Shown here: piece by piece, positions 34,878 to 46,577 of the stretch | How positions within the stretch are numbered: position 1 is the stretch's first letter | Layout of the letters: each line of letters starts with the position of its first letter | Assembly: GCA_029378245.1 (NCBI GenBank) | Contig: JARKIF010000052.1 | Span: 186,001 to 250,000 of the forward strand | Source: Roridomyces roridus | Taxonomy: Eukaryota; Basidiomycota; Agaricomycetes; Agaricales; Mycenaceae | Reading direction: 5' to 3' | DNA length: 64,000 bases | Notes under the pieces: model-generated | Database searches by the model: none | The model's input: the letters and a program-made list of their open reading frames with translations, nothing else | What the model was told of the DNA's origin: nothing | Made by a program: the position numbers and the translations under genes

Positions 34878-35961
34878 ATGAGCCCCAACAACAAGAAACG
34901 AGTAGCCCTAGTTGTCGGCGCCTCGCGGGGCATGGGGCGGCAGATTGCCATTGACCTGGCACGGAATGGATATGCTGGTGCGTTAGCAGCCCCCCTTTCT
35001 CCCAGTCAGCTCAACGGTCAAGTAGTGGTGGTCACCGGTAAGAGCGTCTCGGACGCATCGAAAGTGACGCCATTCCCACCGAACCCCGACTCGGACGAGT
35101 CTACCACCAGCACCGTCGTAAGGGAGATCCTGGAGGCGGGTGGGGAGGCGCATGCCATCGCTGTGGACGTCAGGGATGCAGAGAGCGTGAAGAGGATGGT
35201 CGACGGAACTGTTGAGGTGGGACTTCATCTCAGTCCAACTTTGCATTCTCACATGGACGCAGAAATACGGCTCCCTCGACGTGCTAGTCTACAACTCTGG
35301 CGCAATCTGGTGGGCTGCGATTGAAGACACGCCTCTCAAACGGTTCCAGCTGATGCAGAAAGTCAACCCCGAGGGTTTGTACGCCACCATCCAGGCAGCG
35401 TTGCCGCACTTTAAAGCTCAGGGCTGGAAAGCTCGGATTATCGTAGTCAGTCCACCCATCTACTCGCGCTTCTTCAGAGGCAAGACGGCGTATGCAATGG
35501 GAAAGGTCGGGATGAGTGTCTTGACCAAGGGTATGTCTCCTCCGCCCACAGGATTCTCACGTCTCTGACAACTCCAACCAGGCCTCGCGATGGACTTTGA
35601 ACGGCAAGGCAGAAAGGATATGGCCATCACAAGCATATGGCCTGCTGCCGCCCTCGCCTCTGCCGCAACCATCGGGCCCTCCGCGAAATCGAAAGCAGAC
35701 CCGCGCGAGCTCCGCAAAGCGACCGTCTTCTCTGACGCCATCCTCGCGATGCTCGCTGCGCCCACGAGCGTGGTCAACGGACTTTTGGATCTGGATGAGG
35801 ATTTCTTGAAAAGGCATGCCGGGGTGACGAATTTCGACAAGTATAATCTTGTTGAGGGGGCGAACCCGAGGAGGATTATGCCGGCCGAGTTTCCGGATTT
35901 GAGGGTGAAGGAGCAGGATGATGAGGGCAAGAGGATTGATTTGGCAAAGGCGAAGATGTAG
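34878..35961 (+). CDS. Short-chain dehydrogenase, HSDL2-like, copy 1
   Basis: Three exons (34878-35216, 35263-35530, 35582-35961) give 328 residues. The Rossmann motif is GASRGMGRQ; then NSGAIWW replaces the usual NNAG; the catalytic segment has VVSPP and YAMGK (Tyr-x-x-x-Lys). The rest (GLAMDFERQGR, ITSIWPAAALASAA, FSDAILAMLAAPTSVVNGLL) follows human HSDL2 and bacterial atuB-type enzymes. There is no C-terminal SCP2 domain; the last residues LAKAKM are not a peroxisomal SKL-type signal. The Ser of the catalytic triad lies in VVSPP. A second, apparently identical gene is at 46578-47661 on the other strand. The physiological substrate is not known. Confidence 0.87.
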
Positions 35962-35979
35962 GTTTCGCTGTGTATTTCA

Positions 35980-36905
35980 CACAATTTGGGAAGAGAAATA
36001 CTGGCCCAAATCGTTCCTGGTTCCATCTCGAATTCAACAAAAATTTCAACACTTGTGGTACGACCTCCCAAAGCCCCGCGCCCGGATTGAACGGGACCTC
36101 CACTGTAACCGATTGACATGGACAAAATTGCATGCGGGTGCGGACCTGGTCACCTTATGTACGCGATACGGGTTGACAGCAGAACTGAGACGCAGGTGAT
36201 TCTCTTCCGGGCTGAAACTTGCAAATGCCGACCGGGATATCAACTGCTTTTCAACTGTTGTTTCAAAATTCGCTGTGTATTTTCTGTGCAGACGTGCCAG
36301 ACATTCCAATCTTGGTTCAAAATCTCACATCGAAACTAACCAAAAGAAACGTACATGGACCAAGCCCCGCGCCCGAATCGAACGGGACCTCCACCATATC
36401 GGAACTTCAAGGAAACAGGTTCGGATTGCATGTGGGCGCGACCTTCCCACACGGTCTGGCCCAGAACTGAGACGCAAAATTGGTTAATAACCCCTTCCAG
36501 GCTGAACACTTGAAAATTCCGAGCCGGGATTGTTGTTCCAGGACTCACTGTGTAGTTTCTGTGCGGACACTCCAATGTCGGCCGTTTAAATTTGGTTCAA
36601 ACTTACATCGAAACTCAACCCAAACAAAAGGAAAATCTCCGAGGTAGCGTGGGCACAATCCCGCGCCCGAATCGAACGGGACCTTCACATACTGGGTCAA
36701 AGAATTGAAACTGAATTGCATGTGAGTGCGGACCTTCCGCCACGGGTTGACATTCGAAGTGAGACACAGTTCATTTTCTTACACTCTTCCGGGCTGAAAA
36801 AGTGCCGTTTTCCGGCGATTGATCAACTGATCGGCTTTCTTATTCTTGTCTTCAACGGTGGCCTTGACACCGGAATATAGCAGCAGCAAGCGGCCTGCAG
36901 CCATC
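35980..36905 (-). repeat. Three tandem SINE-like units, left arm
   Basis: Read on the minus strand, three units of about 290-295 bp each carry the T-arm-like hairpin CCCG-TTCRATT-CGGG (36666-36680, 36372-36386, 36081-36095). Each is preceded by TGGAGGT or a variant and, about 55-65 bp earlier, by an AGGTCCGC motif like a Pol III A box. The 3' part has ATTCGCTGTGTATTTTCTGTG. They are flanked by the same sequences as the right-arm triplet. Confidence 0.7.
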
Positions 36906-37270
36906 CCTGTAATGGGCCACCAGCATCGCCAAATTTGTTTGTCGCTGTTCCGAATCTTGAAGGCTGGAACTTGGCTACCGCTCAAAATTTTAGAACGACT
37001 CGAAGACGCTCAATTGCAACTTGTCAGACTGCCACAGTGAGAATCAAGTTGAACCAAAGTTGAACTGTGCAAATCGTCCAATTAACCATCATGTATCATG
37101 TGCAGTTCTTCCTTCAGGGACTCAGAGGTTGGTCAGAGCAAGAGATTGAGTGGCAGAGGTCGGATCTTGTAACAAGCAACTCGTCAACTGTACCGTTCAA
37201 AAGAAGTCGACGCACGCCTCGGTCAGCTCTTTCGAATACAAAGGACAGCACTGATCTCGATTCATTAGAC

Positions 37271-38472
37271 ATGTCCGTCCTCGCTCAAGATTTACTTGAT
37301 TTGATTATCGACATCTGCGACTTTGAGACGCTGAAAGAATGCTCCCTGGCCGCGTCCTGCCTCAGATACAGAAGCCAGAGGAACCTCTTCCGCTCTCTGA
37401 AGCTCCGAGCGAAAAAGTTCGGTCTCGTGTCCAGCCGCCTCGCTGACTCACCGCACATCGCCGAGTATTACACGACCTTGACGCTGATGACTCAAAACAG
37501 TGCCGAGATTGAAACCACACTGAACGATATCCTTCTCAGGCTGCGTAATATACGGCGACTGGAACTCGGTGGCCAATGGATCAAGAGCCGCAGCAAGGAT
37601 CGTGATCCTCTACCCGCTCCCATTCACCCAGTCATCGTCAATTTCATCGAGCGGCAATGCCTGGAGGAACTCAACCTCGAATACAACTACATCTCACCCG
37701 CTTTGCTGTCCTATCTCCTGGGATCCATATCCCGCATATCCACTGCGTCGGTTACTGTCCGAGACACTGACGACGAGAGGATACCCACACCAACTCCGTC
37801 GCAGAGTCCCGTCCGTTATCTCAAGCTGCAGAGCTCCTTCGAGCACCTATGTCCATGGCTGGGTCGTCCGGCAATCACCCCGCTTCTGGCACATCTGCGA
37901 ACCCTCTCGCTCCCTCTTGTAGATCAGCCCTGGACCACCGCCCTCCTTGCTGCAGCCGCCAACACACTCGAGCGCGTCGACCTTCATTGCGTGTATGGTG
38001 CGTGCGACTTCTTATTCCGCCCATTTCCACTGACATTCGTATCGCTGCAAAAGGCGAGCTTCCCCGCCTCCCGCTCCCACTGCCCCATCTACCGGCCCTC
38101 CACAGCATCCACTTCCACCTCTTGTTCTCTTCCTTTCACCACCGCCCTATCGATTCCGAGACGATAGCCGCACTCATTGCGCCGGGCACTATGCCAGCGC
38201 TCAAGGATATTGTGACGCATTTGTCGTTCGTTTCTTCGAGGACCCCGGAGGAGCTAGCCCGCATTCCTGAGCATTATGGGACACTGTTTTCGGTGCTGGA
38301 AGATGCTGTGGGCGGGTCAGAGAGGACTTTGACGGTGGGGTGGATTCTACGAGTGTCAAGGAAAGCGGAGAGCGTTGGGCAGAGCGTGGCTGGGATGATT
38401 CGTGAGGGGATGCCCCTGGCTCGGCTGTGCGGACAGCTGGATATCAATGTTGTCGTGAAACCTTCATGGTAG
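37271..38472 (+). CDS. F-box-like / leucine-rich protein of unknown target
   Basis: ATG at 37271 begins MSVLAQDLLDLIIDICDFET, then LKECSLAASCLRYRSQRNLF, which matches the F-box-like N-terminus of basidiomycete LAxELLDxII proteins. Leucine-rich stretches follow (ILLRLRNIRRLELGGQW, CLEELNLEYNYISPALLSYL, LLAHLRTLSLPLVDQPW). Intron 37998-38053 (GTGCGT...AAAAG) joins YGELPRLPLPLPHLPALHSI in frame to a stop at 38470-38472, giving 381 residues. An upstream Met (37091) would add 60 residues without family features, so it was not used. It sits within the spacer of the inverted duplication and is not a member of the other F-box family here. Confidence 0.72.
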
Positions 38473-38895
38473 TTTGTCGGCCCTGTGTGAAACGAAGGAC
38501 TCGGTTGTGAAGGAAACCAAAGATAGTGGTCGCTCGATCCAAAGAAAAAACAATTTTGTCAACCCGCGTCATTGCCACCCTCGGTTCGAACAAGTGCATT
38601 TGCTTGGAACCAACCTGAAGGTGAGCAATTGAACGTCTTGAGGCAAGGAAGGTCCTTGGAAGGGTTGAATTTGTATTTTAGTTGTGTGAGAGGATGATTT
38701 CTTTGGGTCTAGGCAAAAAAAAAAGACCAAGCACTACAATTGGGCATGCCATTCGTGGAAGGATTCGAAACCCCGCAGCTGGTGACGCTTCTGCAGATAC
38801 GGACACTAACCTCAAGTGTTTGTATGACATACATGTACAGCAGATATCGATGAGCGAAACAATGCAAAAGAGATCTACTTCAGAGACGACGCATC
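38473..38895. other. Convergent intergenic region
   Basis: Lies between the 3' ends of two converging genes. No feature beyond a run of nine or ten A near 38716. Confidence 0.4.
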
Positions 38896-41302
38896 TCAAC
38901 GAACACGCCACCCCGCGACCGAGCCTCGCGATCGCTTCCTCGAACTTCCCAGCCGCGGAACCCACGCCTTCCCCTCGGAATCCGTCAACTTGATGTTCAT
39001 TTCCAGCAAAGCCTCGGCCAATTTGACGTGCACGCTCTTGGATATCTCCCGCCTATGAGCTCGAATCAACGATATGAAGCGAAAGAAAGCAAAGTAAGCA
39101 TACTCTGAAGTCGGCCATTTGAGCTCTCGGACTTGCATTTCTCGAAGGGAGGGGAACATGGTCGGGTGAAAGAAGTTTACTCGTTTGACGTCTCTGGTTT
39201 GAGAGTGGTTTGAAATTAATCCAACGGAAGGAGGAAGTAATACGAACAAGGGAGCATGCTGAGTGATTATCTTGGTCAACGACCGGTGTGGGTTGACCGG
39301 AGTAAAGTCGAGGAGATCCCATGCCGCCTAGAGTAAATTCGAGCAAAATATGAGTCCCCTCGCAAGGAGAACAAACGAGGATCCTCACAGGGTGCGTATC
39401 CAGTACTTCTAAATCGACGAGATTCCGGCAGAAGCTAATGACGGGGAGGCTCAACTTGCACCGGTCCATATACATCGTGAGATGCCGCAATTTCCCTCCG
39501 TGTTCGACGATGAAATCGGTAAGCGAGGTCTGGTCGGGTAGATGCAGGAATTGTGGGAGGCCAACGGTGCAGAGTGAATCCAGTCTAGGACGAATAGTCA
39601 ATGGCAATACGTACTATTTTGCGCACAGATACCTCATTTTTGCGAACAACTCGAGAAGAGTATCGTCGCCATGAACGCGGAGAGTATGCACCGTCTCTAA
39701 AGCACCCGAACGAGTGTCCATTTGCGCTAAACTCAACTCCATTCCGCCGTGTATCTCCAAGACACGGAGCGCGGTGAACGGCTCAAACAAGGCCGCCGAT
39801 ACCGTCATGCCTCCAAGAGCTACGGAAAGTTCTTGGATCAAGGAACCAGCGGTCTCGGACAAGAGCTTGAAAGCCTCGAGAGTGATATACTGTGCTGAAT
39901 GGTGCACGATAGGTGCAAAGACTTGCAAGTTGTGTGCGTGCCGGCAGATGCTCATAGTTGCATCGAGGAGTTTGGGTCCAAATCTCGCTTGTTGTGGTAC
40001 AGGTTGCGTGACGGCGGTGATGACACGGCAGATGAAGGACCCAAGTTGAGGCCGTTGCTCCAACTGTGCTGCTATCGCCGGGGCATTGAGAAACGAGAGC
40101 TGGACGGTTTCCCAGAGATAGGGAAGTCCGAGACGCTAACGAGAGACAACATAAGCGGCGAATCCCAAAGCAACAACTACAACTCACATAGAAGTATTTT
40201 GACACACACAGAATCGGAAGCCGGGATGGATGTGAGGCCGTCGGACCACGAGGGAAAGTGGAAGACCGGAGCTCTTCCACGTACATGACGAAGAAAAGCA
40301 CGCGCCGCCAAATAATGTCACGAATCTCTTGCGACGCAGACTCCATGGGTATGAACTGAGGATTCAATGACGGAGTGATATCGGGTTCGGTGGACGCGTT
40401 GAAGGTGCTACAGGAGCCGGTCAGCTGGGTGAGACAGCAATGCGGCAGCACATACTCTTCGTCTTGAAAATACGTCCCCAATTTCTTGAGCTGATGGTCT
40501 GCATCAATACTTGCAAGTATACGGGGGCGGTCTTCTTTCTGGAAAGGTCGTTCAAAATGTAAGACCTTTAGCGAAGGAATCGTGCAGAGAACACGGATGA
40601 ACGGTGGAATCAAGAAGAAAGATTGACCAAGAATCACGGTGTGCACTTGGGTTTGGGCGAGCACTTGGCTCATCTCCGCGGCCCAGCTCATTATGGCGCT
40701 GTTCTGGTCTGAACCGTACGGAAAGCCGAATATTCGCTGCAGCGTATTCAGCAATCCTTCTTTGAATCGGTCAAGAAAATAGTATGTACCAAATTCTTCC
40801 ATGACTGGATACAAGCTAGGAGGGCGCCGCGCAGTGTGCTCGCCTGCAGATTCGTCGGGGGTTTCGGGTAACAGGGATCGACCACGATTACCCGACGGGG
40901 ATCAATGAGAGGGAGGCCTTTGCACAGTCCGGTCGTGCTATCAGGACTCCAAATTGACAGCGTGAGGAATAGGTCCGTGATGTTAGGCGCGAGCTTGAGG
41001 ATGGTATGCATCGACCCTACGTACCCCCCCTCGAGCCTCAGCTTCTTGACAAACAGGCCGAGTTCTGGATTGAATTTCAAAGCTGCTTCGAGCGCAGTCG
41101 CCTGGGGCTTGGATCGGAGGATGACGACGTTGTAAAGAAGAGGAGTGGCAACGCGAAGCCAATCTTTGCACACCAGCAGATAGGCCGAGGTGGATAGGGA
41201 GTAGCTTGAGAACGGGGATGGCCCAACAGTATGGCAGAAGAGCTCGTCGGGCACTTTGAGTGCGGGAGAAAGGATCTCGGAGATGATTTCGTCGGGGAAC
41301 AT
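38896..41302 (-). CDS. F-box protein B, paralogue of A and C
   Basis: The start at 41302 reads MFPDEIISEILSPALKVPDE. The protein follows paralogue A for most of its length (YLLVCKDWLRVATPLLY, FVKKLRLEGGYVGSMHTILK, LCKGLPLIDPRRVIVVDP), ending in KLTDSEGKAWVPRLGSS and an extended basic tail to a stop at 38896. At 40737-40789 the coding frame breaks with a TGA if read through. The 53 nt there begin GTACAT and end CTGCAG, and removing them as an intron restores the frame exactly (SWKNL to RIFGFPYG). If it is not spliced, the gene is a frameshift pseudogene. Confidence 0.7.
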
Positions 41303-41829
41303 GAGAGTTGGGAACAAGGATAACAGCGGAGTTTCAAACTGCTTCCATTGTAGTCGAAAACTCCCGAAACCCGCACTTGACCACGTTTGAAACGTTTCTG
41401 TGGTTTTGAACGGAGAGAGAGGAAGAGAGAGAGAAAGAAAAAGCCAGGCAATCATTTCCTCATGTCCTGAGCCCGAATCGAACGGGAGTCGGACCCAGCC
41501 GATGAGACGCGCATACATATATTGTGCAGCGGACCATCCCCGCCACAGGTTGCCCTCAGAACAGAACAAGGTCAAACTAACTGGCGGGCGCCAGACTCGA
41601 GCACAAGGATTCCCATATCCTGCTCGGGACCGAACAAATTCCGCCATGAATGTGACTAAACAGAGCCAGCAAAGCGATAGCGTGAAAGGGTAACAAGCAA
41701 GTCAAGTGCGAAAGGCACCGGGAAGGAGATATATTATGTCAATGCTCTAGTGTTAGTACAGACAGGAGGGCACAGTCGGAAGATGGAGTATCGCACAAAA
41801 CGCAACGCAGCCCATCCCCAAGCCTAAGC
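41303..41829. other. Intergenic with one SINE-like unit
   Basis: Holds the upstream region of F-box B and the repeat at 41472-41560. No coding frame. Confidence 0.4.
41472..41560 (-). repeat. Solitary SINE-like 5' region
   Basis: On the minus strand, TGGCGGGGATGGTCCGC (A-box-like) precedes CCCG-TTCGATT-CGGG by about 60 bp. Both resemble the tandem units near 36 and 46 kb. Confidence 0.6.
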
Positions 41830-42342
41830 CTACTTCTTCCCCGCCTCGATAGCATCCCCATTCTTGCACGCAATAATCTTGATCCTGGGCGCCGAAACCA
41901 TCTCGTTGCCCTCCATCTTGAACGACGCGTTCTTTACGATAAACGTCCACACGTCGTCACATAGACGGTACGTGTCCAGATGGCCCTGAATAAAAGGGAT
42001 AAAAAAAGTGTATAGGAGGGATGCCACCGGAGTCAGAGGCGAGGACGCACCTTTAGCGTCGTCTTGGCCTTGACCTGCTTCACCATTGTATCGGCTAGCG
42101 ACTTGTCAAACTGCCCCCTAGGCATCAGCCGCAGCCCACGACGGACGAGGGTGGAACACGCACCTGCTGGAGGACCTTCATGGCGAGCTGCGGTGTGATA
42201 GCCCCGCTGGTGATGAGCTCGTCTAGCGAGTCAGTGAGGGCCATGCCGATGCTGCTCGACGGATGCGGGTGAGTGGTTGGCAAGGAATGCGAGGAAAAGC
42301 GTACGAGGAGCCGCGGTAGAACTCGTAGTACGCAGTGGCCAT
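41830..42342 (-). CDS. TOA2: Transcription initiation factor IIA small (gamma) subunit
   Basis: Four exons (42305-42342, 42164-42254, 42051-42110, 41830-41985) give 114 residues, the normal length. The protein starts [13 protein letters not shown], followed by [20 protein letters not shown] and [14 protein letters not shown], which are the N-terminal helical domain. [20 protein letters not shown] and [10 protein letters not shown] with IKIIACKN form the C-terminal beta-barrel. TFIIA-gamma pairs with TFIIA-alpha/beta and stabilises TBP on the TATA box for RNA polymerase II initiation in the nucleus. All domains are intact. It is a single-copy essential gene in other fungi, here enclosed by the inverted duplication. 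Confidence 0.95.
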
Positions 42343-42498
42343 GGTGGAGGAGGTGAGGAGACGACACTTCGCTTCGTCAGCACAAATTCCGATCAGTGGC
42401 GATGACACGGAGCTGGATTCGGTCACATGATTTCGTCACGTAGATATTTATTCAGACGCGTCCATAAAGATAAAATAAAAACAAGTCCAGTCCAATCC

Positions 42499-44725
42499 TC
42501 AGACGAGAACCCGCGGCAGAAAAACCTTGCCCGCATCTTTCAGTGCGCTCTCAACAATCTTCATGCCACCAATCACCTTCTCCTCCTCCATCCGCCGTCC
42601 GACAACCTGCACCCCGAGCGGCAGCCCGTGCATCTTTTCCGCGTCGTACACGCTATAAACACCCTTTGCAACCGCGTTCATACCGCTATATTCCGCCGAC
42701 TGCATAAACCCAGCAGGCAGCGCGTCTCTAGCCTTGTCCACAAAAGTGACCGGCAGAACCCCAGCAGTATAATCCAGCTACACCATCAACAATCCAGCAA
42801 ACGATTCGAAAGGAACTCACAATATTGAACATGAACGTATACCCAGAACTGATCAAACTCGCCTTCTCCCCCGTCCCATTCTCCAACGCAGGTAACGGAT
42901 GCCCCACCGTCAACACGAAATCCAAGTCCTCCTCACTCCACCTCTCATGCCACCTACCCCGCATTTCATCCCTCTTAGCGCACAACTCGCGCTCCTCGAC
43001 TATCGTCTTGGGGTGCATCGACTCGAGAAGCGTCGCGTAGAAAGGGTCTGTGGAGCGGTTCCACCATGCGAGCAAGTTCTTGAAAAACCGTGGAAGCGCA
43101 AGGAGGGATATAGTACTTTTGAGTGGCGGGTTGAGCGCTTCACCCGGGAGTGCCGAGTCCCGCATTTGCACGCCTGAATATATAAGATTAGGGCGAGAAT
43201 CTGAGAATCTCGGGCGGAGTTGCGCTACTCCTTACCTCCATCTGCGAATACCAATTGATATCCTGTCACCAGTAACTCCGAGATCGACGGCGGTGTGCTA
43301 CATAGGATGAGTGATGCGAGAAAGGATAAAGAACGGACGTGGGCAAACGAACGCACAAGTCAACGACTTGATGACCCTGCAGCTTCAAAGACTCCACGAC
43401 GAGAGATAGCGCACGTTTGCACGCAGGTGTAGGAGGGCAGATTCCTGTTCCTTAAGCCTACGATTCAAACAAGGTTGAACTGGAATGCGCTCACCATCCT
43501 CCCAAATAACTCCCCACTTCAACTTCCTCTCCCCAAGCTCGAGCTCCTCCGACCTCCACGGCACCGGTACGCACTAGGCCCACGATTTCAGCGGGCCCGT
43601 GAGTGGTTTCTAAAAAAAGGGAACACCGACCGTAAAATCATACGTCCAAGGTTTCATCCCCACGACTCGCTTCCAAAATTCCTCAAGGTCATCAAGCCGA
43701 CGCGCCATCGTCCCAGACACGATCTGCACACTCTCCAATCCCGGCATGGAAGACACGCTGCCGTCCATGGGGAATCGACCGATACTGGGCTTGAGTCCGT
43801 ATACGCCTGCAGTTCAAAACTCAATGAGTTTAAACTCGCCGAGGGCTAAACGCACCACAATAATGTGCCGGAATCCTGGCACTCCCCCCGATATCCGTCG
43901 CAATCTCCACCAGACTCCCTCCACACGCCAAGAGCGCCCCGCCGCCCCCCGTGGAAGCGCCCACGCCGTGTTTCGTATTATACGGATTCGTTGTAAGCCC
44001 AAAGACATCCGACTCGGTCTCGATACCGATGAGCGCGGCAGGCACGGTGGTCTTGACATGCAAGATGGCACCGGCGTTTTGCAGAAGGCGAACCATAGGC
44101 GCTGACGTGGTGACAGGGTGCCCGACGTTGCGAGCAAGGCCGACGGTCGTGTCGTGTCCAGCAATATTGATAGTGTCTTTTATTCAGTTGAGACGCGCGG
44201 GCCTTTGCTGAGGAAGGAAAAACCCACCTTTCAAGCTAACAGGCAAGCCCAACAGTGGGAACTCGCCCGTTAGCACCGTCTTGGTCGACCCCGTCTCTGA
44301 CTCCTCGGCCTCAGCCTTGCCAACAGCCTCCTCGAACATGAAATCCGAGATACAATTCGTCAGCCGGTGCGCGCTCAGTGTCTTCTTGCCGTAGGCCCCA
44401 AGCACACTTCTCGGCGTGACCCTGCCCGCGGTGCACTCCTCAACAAGGTCCGACAAGGAGAGCCCATGTATCGTTTGTTCCGCAGGCGTGAGCGGGACGT
44501 CGTACCCCTCCCCGACGAGTGCGTCAATCTGAGCTTGAAGATATCGACGCTTGGAGTCGCTGAGTGCGTTGTCAACTCGATGCGCGTAATAGAAGAAACG
44601 AATGAGAGTCACCAAGCCTGTTGGTGCAGAGAAGGCATTTGGCTGGGCGGTTGACGCGGTGGCCAGGAAGAAAGAGAGGGAGACAGCGGCGCTGGCATAA
44701 TATTTGGCCGGTGGCGCTTTTCATC
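42499..44725 (-). CDS. Amidase-signature family hydrolase (FAAH/acetamidase-like)
   Basis: Multi-exon minus-strand gene. Motifs in order: YLQAQIDALVGEGYDVPLTP, LPVSLKG with the catalytic Lys, VGHPVTTSAPMVRLLQNAGA, KTTVPA, GVGASTGGGGALLACGGS with the cis-Ser position (usual GSSGGE is GASTGG), and DIGGSARIPAHYCG with the nucleophilic Ser. The C-terminal part has LDYTAGVLPVTFVDKA and MHGLPLGVQVVGRRMEEEKV and stops at 42499. All three catalytic residues are present. It should hydrolyse an amide; the substrate is unknown. The N-terminus is uncertain: the frame with a hydrophobic leader (YYASAAVSLSFFLATASTAQ) has no ATG, while the nearest ATGs (44725, 44696) are in other frames, so a missed 5' exon or a frameshift is likely. 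Confidence 0.82.
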
Positions 44726-45590
44726 TCGGGCAACAAGGACGCGAAAAGAAGCCACGCCATTCCCAACTTGGAAACCTGCTATTTGACACCGGATGAAGCC
44801 GAGGCGAGGCCGTCCCGCCCGGTCAACGCCCGGTCTTGCGAGTCAGCGCCCATTCAGGCACCCGACGGTGAAGATATATTCTGGCGTACGCAGACTGAAA
44901 ATATCAATGTTGAATGCAACGAACCCACAAGGCAACTCACTAGCACTGCTGCAATATTGAACCCGAGAAGGTCCAGCTATCTACTCACAGATTCTAGCAC
45001 CTCCAGTGGACCTCGGAGTCCCGATGAATGGCAGTCAGCCCTGTACTAGCAGCATCGTTTACCCCGTTTGCAGACCCAAAATCCGTGTGCACCGAAGCTT
45101 GGCGGGACTAGACAAGTACTCAGAATAGCTGGATGTATATGGTCCTCGCTTCGAATTCGTGCCAGCCGTCCGTCACGATAAACTATGGGTCGGAGTTGGG
45201 TCGGAGGCGGAGGGGATGTAAGTCGCGGCAGCTTTGCCCACAAGTGCAGGAAGATGGAATGGATGTCTTCGGGCGCAATTGCCAGATTTTAGAACCAAAT
45301 AATTCAAGCGATGAGAAAATGAGGGCACCGTCATGGAAGGAATTTGAATTGGTGCGTCATTCGACTGAAGGCGTCGCGTAAGTATAGCAAAGACCGCATG
45401 CCAAAGGTCCGAGCAATACATTGGAGCTGCTTGTTCGGTCATGAACCACTAGGGGGCTCACTGCTCAGTGTAAGCAAAGGAACGCAGGGTGCAGATAGCC
45501 AAGTTTAGCGGAGCTAGAAGCAGGAGATGCCTTCAACTTCGACCCTTCTGCCCTAGGGCAGGATTACTTCTCTTCTCTTCTGTACAACTT
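44726..45590. other. Intergenic, no gene seen
   Basis: Upstream of the amidase. No convincing coding frame or repeat up to the right arm of the inverted duplication. Confidence 0.4.
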
Positions 45591-45599
45591 GAAGGATGG

Positions 45600-46560
45600 C
45601 AGCAGCGAGTAGCGATATCGATGCCTGCAGGCTGCTTGCATGCGATGCCGGATTCCAAGGCGACCGTTGAGGACAAGAACACGAAAGCCAGTTGATCAAT
45701 CCCCGGAACGCGGCATTTTACCAGCCCGGAAGAGTTGAAGAAAATCAACTGCATCTCAGTTCTGGTGTCAACCCGTGGCGGAAGGTCCGCACCCACATAC
45801 AATTTGACTTGCACTTGAGTTGCACCCAGTATACTAGTGGAGGTCCCGTTCGATTCGGGCGCGGGACAGTGCCCCCGCGATGTCGGAGATTTTTTACTTT
45901 TGTTTGGATTGAGTTTCGATGTAAGTTTGAACCAAATTTGACCCGACATTGGAGTGTCCGCACAGAAACTACACAGTGAGTCCTGGTAAAGCAGTTGATC
46001 AATCCCGACTCGGCATCTTGCGAGCATTTTCATTTTCAAAAGTGTTCAGCCTGCAGCCTGGAAGGATATCAAGTGCATCTCAAATCCATTGCCAACCCGT
46101 GTCGGAAGGTCCGCGCCCGCATGCAATTCCAAACTCATTCCCTTCAAGTTCTGGTATGGCGGAGGTCCCGTTCGATTCGGGCCCGGGATTGAATAGTGCC
46201 CATTCCACTGCGTCAATTTTTCTGTTATTTTTTTGGTTGAGTTTCGATGTTGAACTAAGGTTATCCTATTTGGCGTGTATGCACAGAAAATACACAGCGA
46301 CTTGTGAAAAGCAGTTGATTAATGACGGCTTGGCATTTCCAAGTTTTCAGCCTGGAAGGATATCAACTGCGCCGCAGTTCTGGTGTCAACCCGTGGCGGA
46401 AGGTCCGCATCCGCATGCATTATGTCGATTTCAACAAGTTACAGTGGAGGTCCCGTTCGATTCGGGGGCGGGGCTTTGGGAGGTCGTACCACAAGATTTT
46501 TGTCGAATTCGTGATGGAACGGAGCGGTGCGATTGGCACTTCACATTTTAGAAACTGTAT
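45600..46560 (+). repeat. Three tandem SINE-like units, right arm
   Basis: Units carry CCCG-TTCGATT-CGGG at 45845-45859, 46167-46181 and 46452-46466. Each is preceded by 55-65 bp with CAACCCGTGKCGGAAGGTCC, whose TGGCGGAAGG resembles an A box. The 3' halves share AGCAGTTGATYAATS and a TCAGCCTGGAAGGATATCAA stretch that leads into the next unit, so the units are head-to-tail. Arrangement and spacing mirror the left arm. Confidence 0.72.
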
Positions 46561-46577
46561 GGAATACACAGCGAAAC

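Larger units (their letters stand above)
31839..36905 (+). repeat. Left arm of a large inverted duplication
   Basis: It aligns in reverse with 45600-50391. Shared content from outside in: a hairpin context ending GATACCGAAT, an F-box gene, an HSDL2-like dehydrogenase and three SINE-like units ending with CACCGTTGAAGACAAGAA. From 34589 to 35978 the match looks complete at the bases compared (left position x pairs with 82539 minus x, no indel). Outside this tract the arms have many substitutions and indels. Confidence 0.88.

Noticed and set aside
37091..37270. N-terminal extension of the F-box-like gene from an upstream Met
   Set aside because: The extra 60 residues show no family similarity, whereas the chosen Met directly precedes the F-box-like helix.
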